Shown piece after piece: positions 60,190 through 64,000 of a stretch of 64,000 bases of DNA (position 1 is the stretch's first letter; each line of letters starts with the position of its first letter). The position numbers were made by a program, and so were the translations under genes. Origin of the DNA: an uncultured Poribacteria bacterium (GTDB taxonomy: Bacteria > Poribacteria > WGA-4E > WGA-3G). The stretch is from positions 1,716,481 to 1,780,480 of the forward strand of contig OY282383.1 in the NCBI GenBank assembly GCA_958295855.1. Reading direction: 5' to 3'. The notes under the pieces are model-generated. The model saw nothing but the letters and a program-made list of their open reading frames with translations, ran no database searches and had not been told where the DNA came from.

Positions 60190-60702
60190 ATGAAAAGGAA
60201 ATGGTTTGTACTCAGCGCAATCGCAGCAATCGCAATGGCGGGAATGTTTGTTTTTGAAAATACAGCTTCAGCACATCGGTTGGAACGGAGTAAACGGGAA
60301 CACCGCGGCAACAACAGACGCGCTGCACAAGGCAGGATAGCGATGGTGAATCCCTTGTCCGTTCTCAATAACTCTTGGATAGATTTGACGTTTGGCGTGA
60401 AAGCGGACGACGAAACACTGGCGAAAGCACGTCCCATCTATCAGGAAACTCGCGATGCGCTTCAAAAGCAGATTAAGGAGGCACGTAAGTCCACTGCAAC
60501 GCGGGTTGCTGCAAAGAAAATACGGGGCATTGTCAAGAAAACCTATGCAAAATTCAACGCGAGCCTCAAGGAGCTCTTGACAGAAGAGCAGATGACAAAG
60601 TTGACAGAATTAACCAAGAAACGGCGCACAGCAGCGAAAAAACGCCTTAACAAATTCCGTCGTAGCCAACGAGCACCTCGTAGCCACCGTAGTCACCGTT
60701 AA
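60190..60702 (+). CDS. Periplasmic Spy/CpxP-like basic protein
   Basis: 170 residues with a signal peptide ending NTASA (residue ~28). Mature part is all-helical, with ARPIYQETRDALQKQIKEARK, and LKELLTEEQMTKLTELTKKRR, which contains the LTxEQ-type repeat of Spy/CpxP proteins. Very rich in Lys and Arg, and ends RSQRAPRSHRSHR. Probable stress chaperone or metal-response protein. A strong terminator follows. Confidence 0.65.
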   Translation: MKRKWFVLSAIAAIAMAGMFVFENTASAHRLERSKREHRGNNRRAAQGRIAMVNPLSVLNNSWIDLTFGVKADDETLAKARPIYQETRDALQKQIKEARKSTATRVAAKKIRGIVKKTYAKFNASLKELLTEEQMTKLTELTKKRRTAAKKRLNKFRRSQRAPRSHRSHR

Positions 60703-60724
60703 GGTTTGCCTGGTTTTTACCCCC

Positions 60725-60755
60725 GGGTCGGGCGTGTTCGTCCGGCCCTTTTTTT
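60725..60755 (+). terminator. Intrinsic terminator of the Spy/CpxP-like gene
   Basis: GGTCGGGC-GTGTTC-GTCCGGCC, 8-bp stem with G-T pairs, followed by CTTTTTTTG (seven T). Confidence 0.75.
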
Positions 60756-60890
60756 GTACATGGGTTTGTGGATTGATGTAGACACGGGCAGGCACTGCGG
60801 CCTGCCCCTACCATGGAGAGCGAAATTACGGGCAGACACAAGGCCTGCTCCTACGGTGGAAAAAGGAAGTGGAAAAAGGAAAGTGTACAG
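60756..60890. repeat. REP-like hairpins between convergent genes
   Basis: ACGGGCAGGCACTGCGGCCTGCCCC type inverted repeat at about 60784-60810 and a relative at 60829-60856 (ACGGGCAGACACAAGGCCTG). Same family as near 13539 and 55234. Confidence 0.5.
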
Positions 60891-62348
60891 TTATGCCCAG
60901 CGTTCAACGACCACTTTTTTCTGCGTGAAGAAGTCGACAGCATCCCAGCTCTGGCCGTGCAGATCGCCGAAAAAGCTGTCTTTCCATCCACTGAAGGGGA
61001 AGAACGCCATCGGTGCAGCGACACCGATATTAATGCCGATGTTGCCGATCTGTGCCTCGTAGCGGAACTTACGGGCAGATGCGCCGCTGCCAGTAAAAAG
61101 GCACGCCATGTTACCGTAGCTGCCGCTATTGATGAGTGCAATCGCTTCGTCAATCGTTTCGACATGGATGAGCCCCAAGACAGGTCCAAAGATCTCAGTT
61201 TTGGCAATTTGTCCCTGTGGCTCGAGCCCATTGAGCACCGTAGGTCGGATAAAATTGCCGTTTTCGCCACCAGGGATGCTAGGATGTCGTCCATCAACAA
61301 GAATTTGCGCGCCTTCCTCTGCACCTGCATGAATGAACCCCTCAATTCGGGTTTTACTTTCAGGCGTAATGACGGGCCCCATCTCGACTCCTTCCGCTAA
61401 TCCGTTTCCGACAACCCTGTCGGTAGCAGTGTCTGCGATAGCTTGCGTAAACCAATCGCGCGCGCTGCCCACGGTAAGCGCGAGAGATGCGGCGAGGCAC
61501 CGTTGCCCAGCACACCCGAACGCACTTTCAGCGGTAGCATTCACAGTAAACTGTGGCTCGGCATCTGGCAGCACAATCAGCGGATTTTTCGCACCCCCTT
61601 GGCACTGCACCCGTTTTCCGTTTGCGGCGGCTTTCGCATAGATGGCTTTCGCAGTAGCAGTCGCACCGACAAAACTGACAGCACGGATGTCGGGATGCTC
61701 CAAAATGGCATCCACAGTCTCCCGCCCGCCGTTAACCAGGTTGACAATGCCTTTGGGGAGCCCTGTCTGTTCAAGCAGCTGAAACACCTTTTGCATCGTG
61801 AGCGGCACCTTTTCGGACGGTTTGACGATGTAGGTGTTACCACACGCAATCGCATACGGGAGGAACCAGAAGGTAATCATCCCCGGGAAGTTGAAAGGCG
61901 CAATGACAGCGCATACGCCGACAGGTTGGCGAATCATGAACTCATCAATACCGGTGGCGATGTCCTCAAGGTTCGTTCCTTGCATGAGCGTGGGAATGCC
62001 GCACGCGACCTCAACATTTTCGATGGCGCGCCGCATTTCCCCTTTAGCCTCGTCAAGCGTTTTCCCGCATTCCAGCGTAATAGTTTGGGCAATGTCGTCC
62101 AGGTTTTCCTCTAAGAGGTTTTTCAGTTTGAAGAGGTATTGAACGCGTTGGATGGGTGGGGTGCGCCGCCATTCATCAAGGGCGGCAGCGGCGGCAGCGG
62201 CGGCTTGATGTACCTCATCGCCTGGCGAAAGCGGTACATAGTTGAGGATTTCGCCGGTGGCAGGGTTCGTAACGTCAAGCCGTTCGGCCGCCACAGATTT
62301 TTGCCATACGTTATTAATGTAGTTCGGTAACGGGGTTTGTAGGTTCAT
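60891..62348 (-). CDS. mmsA: CoA-acylating methylmalonate-semialdehyde dehydrogenase
   Basis: 485 residues from ATG 62348 (AAAGGAGG upstream); the open frame up to 62420 passes through a repeat. ALDH fold with [37 protein letters not shown] and [15 protein letters not shown]; catalytic Cys C284 in [12 protein letters not shown]. The Glu general base of ordinary ALDHs is absent (GGAKNPLIV in place of ELGG), as in MMSDH, which uses CoA instead of water. It oxidises (methyl)malonate semialdehyde to (propionyl-)acetyl-CoA in valine, beta-alanine or inositol breakdown. IolG-like at 54 kb supports an inositol role (iolA). Confidence 0.93.
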   Translation of the reverse strand: MNLQTPLPNYINNVWQKSVAAERLDVTNPATGEILNYVPLSPGDEVHQAAAAAAAALDEWRRTPPIQRVQYLFKLKNLLEENLDDIAQTITLECGKTLDEAKGEMRRAIENVEVACGIPTLMQGTNLEDIATGIDEFMIRQPVGVCAVIAPFNFPGMITFWFLPYAIACGNTYIVKPSEKVPLTMQKVFQLLEQTGLPKGIVNLVNGGRETVDAILEHPDIRAVSFVGATATAKAIYAKAAANGKRVQCQGGAKNPLIVLPDAEPQFTVNATAESAFGCAGQRCLAASLALTVGSARDWFTQAIADTATDRVVGNGLAEGVEMGPVITPESKTRIEGFIHAGAEEGAQILVDGRHPSIPGGENGNFIRPTVLNGLEPQGQIAKTEIFGPVLGLIHVETIDEAIALINSGSYGNMACLFTGSGASARKFRYEAQIGNIGINIGVAAPMAFFPFSGWKDSFFGDLHGQSWDAVDFFTQKKVVVERWA

Positions 62349-62408
62349 TGGATTTTCCTCCTTTGCAAAGCGGGCTCGGGCAAAACGGAAACCTTCTACA
62401 AGGCAAAT

Positions 62409-62440
62409 GTAACGGCACACGGCGCGTGCCTACCACTTTA
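62409..62440 (+). repeat. ACGGCACAAC-family palindromic repeat, copy 5
   Basis: TAACGGCACACGGCGCGTGC then CTACCACTTTA, a shortened variant; between mmsA and the ctpA-like gene. Confidence 0.6.
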
Positions 62441-62455
62441 GCAGGCAGCACAGCA

Positions 62456-63910
62456 TTAGTTTCGCTGTCCGAAGAGCTCAAGCACCTTCAACTGTTCCAT
62501 TGCGGCGACAATCTGCGGATCCTGCTCCAGTTCGTCACGGGGATTCTCTGTAATCCGAGCAATAGCATATTTAATCCCGATATCGCTGAGGACAATCTGC
62601 TCCTCGGTCAGCGCGTCAGCCAAGCGTTGGTACTGCCGTAGGAGCTTGACTGCGTGCCGGTCATCCCTCGATGCTCGCTCAGCCGCTTCGAGTTGCGCTA
62701 AGACATCATCTCCATTCTCTTCAACGAAGGTTTTGAGTTTCTCATGATTGCGGAGTTTCGCCTGCATCTGCTGTTCAGAACGGCTAAACCCTGCCGATTC
62801 GACATCCGGCATGATGCCGATTTTGTCAATATCCGTGCCTTTGGGCGTATAATACCGGGCAAAAGTTAGTTTCACAGCGGTATTTGAGTCGCCGAGTCGA
62901 AAAACGCGTTGTACAGAGGCTTTTCCGAAGGTTTTACTGCCCATGATGAGCCCCCGCCCGTGGTCCTTGATAGCCCCCGCGACGATTTCAGAGGCACTCG
63001 CGCTTCCCCCGTTGACGAGGACAATCAGCGGAAAGTTTTCCCTCGGCTTGCCGCTTGCTTTGAAGTTTTCGCGCGGCTCCGTACCCTGACTGTAAACAAC
63101 GAGTTGCCCCGGCTTGAGAAAATCGCTGGCGATATCAACTGCTGAAGTCAGGAGTCCACCTGGGTTTAACCGCAGGTCGAGGATGACACCGCGGATATCG
63201 TGTGCATTGAAGTCCACAAAGGCGTTATCTACGTCGTTCGCTGTAGTCTCAAGAAATGAATTGATTTTGATGTAGCCAACCTTATTTCCGATAATCTCTT
63301 TTTCCACGCTCGGAATGCGAATCACTTCGCGCGTGATGGTAACCTCTATCGGACGACTCTCTTTCGAGCGAATGATGGTAATAGAGACAGACGTGCCGGG
63401 TTCACCCCGCAACTGGTCGACAGCCTCGTCCAAAGTCATCACTGCCGTGGATTCGCCTTCAATGTGGCTGATAATATCGCCGTTTAGTACCCCGGCAAGC
63501 GCAGCCGGGAAGTCCTTGAACGGCGTAATGACAGTGAGCATATCCTCCCGAATCCCAATAGACATGCCGAGCCCACCGTAATTTCCACGGTTCTGGGTGC
63601 GGAATTCAAGATAGTCCGGAATGAATTGGCTGTATGGATCCAAGGCACGGAGCGTCCCCTTGATCGCGCCCTCTATGAGCTCTTTCGAATCCGGATTATC
63701 AAGATGCTTCTGTTGGACATAAGCCAAGACTTCTGCGAAAAGCGCGAGGTGCTCTAGCAGTTTATCATCAGATTCCTCTGTGGTTTCTTCCGATGTGGTT
63801 TCTTCCGAGCCCCACCCGAGTGGCAGAAAAGTCGCCATGAGAAATGTGACGAACAGGATGTGAAAACAGGTTGTTGAAAGCCTGCGTCGGCAGGCAAAAC
63901 GCATTGTCAT
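62456..63910 (-). CDS. CtpA-type S41 C-terminal processing protease
   Basis: 484 residues with a signal peptide (to about residue 34, PLGWGS) and Thr/Glu-rich EETTSEETTEES spacer. PDZ domain: GGLGMSIGIREDMLTVITPF to LDEAVDQLRGEPGTSVSITI. Catalytic part: GVILDLRLNPGGLLTSAVDIAS, VLVNGGSASASEIVAGAIKD (nucleophile Ser within 303-307), and GSKTFGKASVQ (general-base Lys). The enzyme trims or degrades envelope proteins. Starts ATG 63910 (or 63904). A 5-bp tandem repeat lies just upstream. Confidence 0.93.
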   Translation of the reverse strand: MTMRFACRRRLSTTCFHILFVTFLMATFLPLGWGSEETTSEETTEESDDKLLEHLALFAEVLAYVQQKHLDNPDSKELIEGAIKGTLRALDPYSQFIPDYLEFRTQNRGNYGGLGMSIGIREDMLTVITPFKDFPAALAGVLNGDIISHIEGESTAVMTLDEAVDQLRGEPGTSVSITIIRSKESRPIEVTITREVIRIPSVEKEIIGNKVGYIKINSFLETTANDVDNAFVDFNAHDIRGVILDLRLNPGGLLTSAVDIASDFLKPGQLVVYSQGTEPRENFKASGKPRENFPLIVLVNGGSASASEIVAGAIKDHGRGLIMGSKTFGKASVQRVFRLGDSNTAVKLTFARYYTPKGTDIDKIGIMPDVESAGFSRSEQQMQAKLRNHEKLKTFVEENGDDVLAQLEAAERASRDDRHAVKLLRQYQRLADALTEEQIVLSDIGIKYAIARITENPRDELEQDPQIVAAMEQLKVLELFGQRN

Positions 63911-63925
63911 TTTTTTCTCCCTTTT

Positions 63926-63950
63926 TGTAATGTAATGTAATGTAATGTAA
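63926..63950 (-). repeat. Pentanucleotide tandem repeat (TTACA x5) upstream of the protease gene
   Basis: Five exact copies of TGTAA (plus strand) 16-40 nt before ATG 63910. Position fits the leader or promoter spacer of the gene. Confidence 0.8.
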
Positions 63951-64000
63951 TGAGAATTTCGTAGAAACCCGCGATACGGAGATCGAGGCTACGGCACTCT

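Overview
This window looks like a chromosomal segment of a Gram-negative-type, environmental, probably uncultivated bacterium. It has a TonB-dependent receptor, several lipoprotein signal peptides, three phytanoyl-CoA-dioxygenase-like (PhyH) proteins, three Gfo/Idh/MocA oxidoreductases, a ThuA-like protein, a CehA/McbA-like hydrolase, a secreted LamG protein and a sulfatase remnant. From general knowledge this mix is typical of Candidatus Poribacteria and similar sponge or marine lineages. That placement is an inference; no rRNA gene is present to confirm it.

Layout. 0-10.5 kb: 3' end of a redoxin gene, a bifunctional class A penicillin-binding protein, uvrB, a rubredoxin-like protein, and an overlapping trio of two M16 peptidases (one with and one without the zinc motif) plus an isochorismatase-like hydrolase. 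10.6-17.2 kb: a beta-solenoid-like membrane protein, a peroxiredoxin-like gene interrupted in frame by TGA, a sulfatase remnant, a PhyH protein, a UvrC/Cho-like nuclease, and two small lipoproteins with an HMA domain whose first metal-binding Cys codon is TGA. 17-25.7 kb: a second PhyH protein, a tandemly duplicated Rpn-like gene, a glycosyltransferase, prs, gpmI, a Uma2 protein with a decayed relative, and a LamG protein. 25.9-39.6 kb: a methyltransferase, a small-molecule oxidoreductase/hydrolase neighbourhood (MDR, CehA-like, Gfo/Idh/MocA, PhyH, ABC ATPase), an IS605-type tnpB element broken by a palindromic insert, and an intact-looking IS607-type tnpA-tnpB element. 39.8-51.7 kb: TonB receptor, coaD carrying an in-frame repeat insertion, ThuA-like protein, recX-alaS, DUF948/YtxH envelope proteins, larB, and a compact ABC exporter pair. 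52-60 kb: a defence-type island with a DUF262/DUF1524 (GmrSD-like) protein, a BsaWI-like restriction-modification operon with duplicated nuclease, and a separate DNA methyltransferase. 60-64 kb: Spy/CpxP-like protein, CoA-acylating methylmalonate-semialdehyde dehydrogenase and a CtpA-type protease.

The most striking signal is three genes within 4 kb that each contain an in-frame TGA exactly where a redox or metal-binding Cys of a CxxC motif belongs (giving UxxC). Each TGA is followed 21-23 nt later by a short perfect or near-perfect hairpin with a GG-starting triloop, which matches the known layout of bacterial SECIS elements. TGA is an ordinary stop elsewhere in the window, so these read as selenoproteins: one peroxiredoxin-like and two HMA-domain lipoproteins.

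A second theme is short palindromic repeats that behave like mobile elements. They lie between genes in several families, and at least two families have inserted in frame inside genes (coaD and tnpB), as Rickettsia palindromic elements do. Promoters with near-consensus -35 and -10 boxes 17-18 nt apart are easy to see. Two of them place the likely transcription start at or next to the ATG, which suggests leaderless mRNAs.
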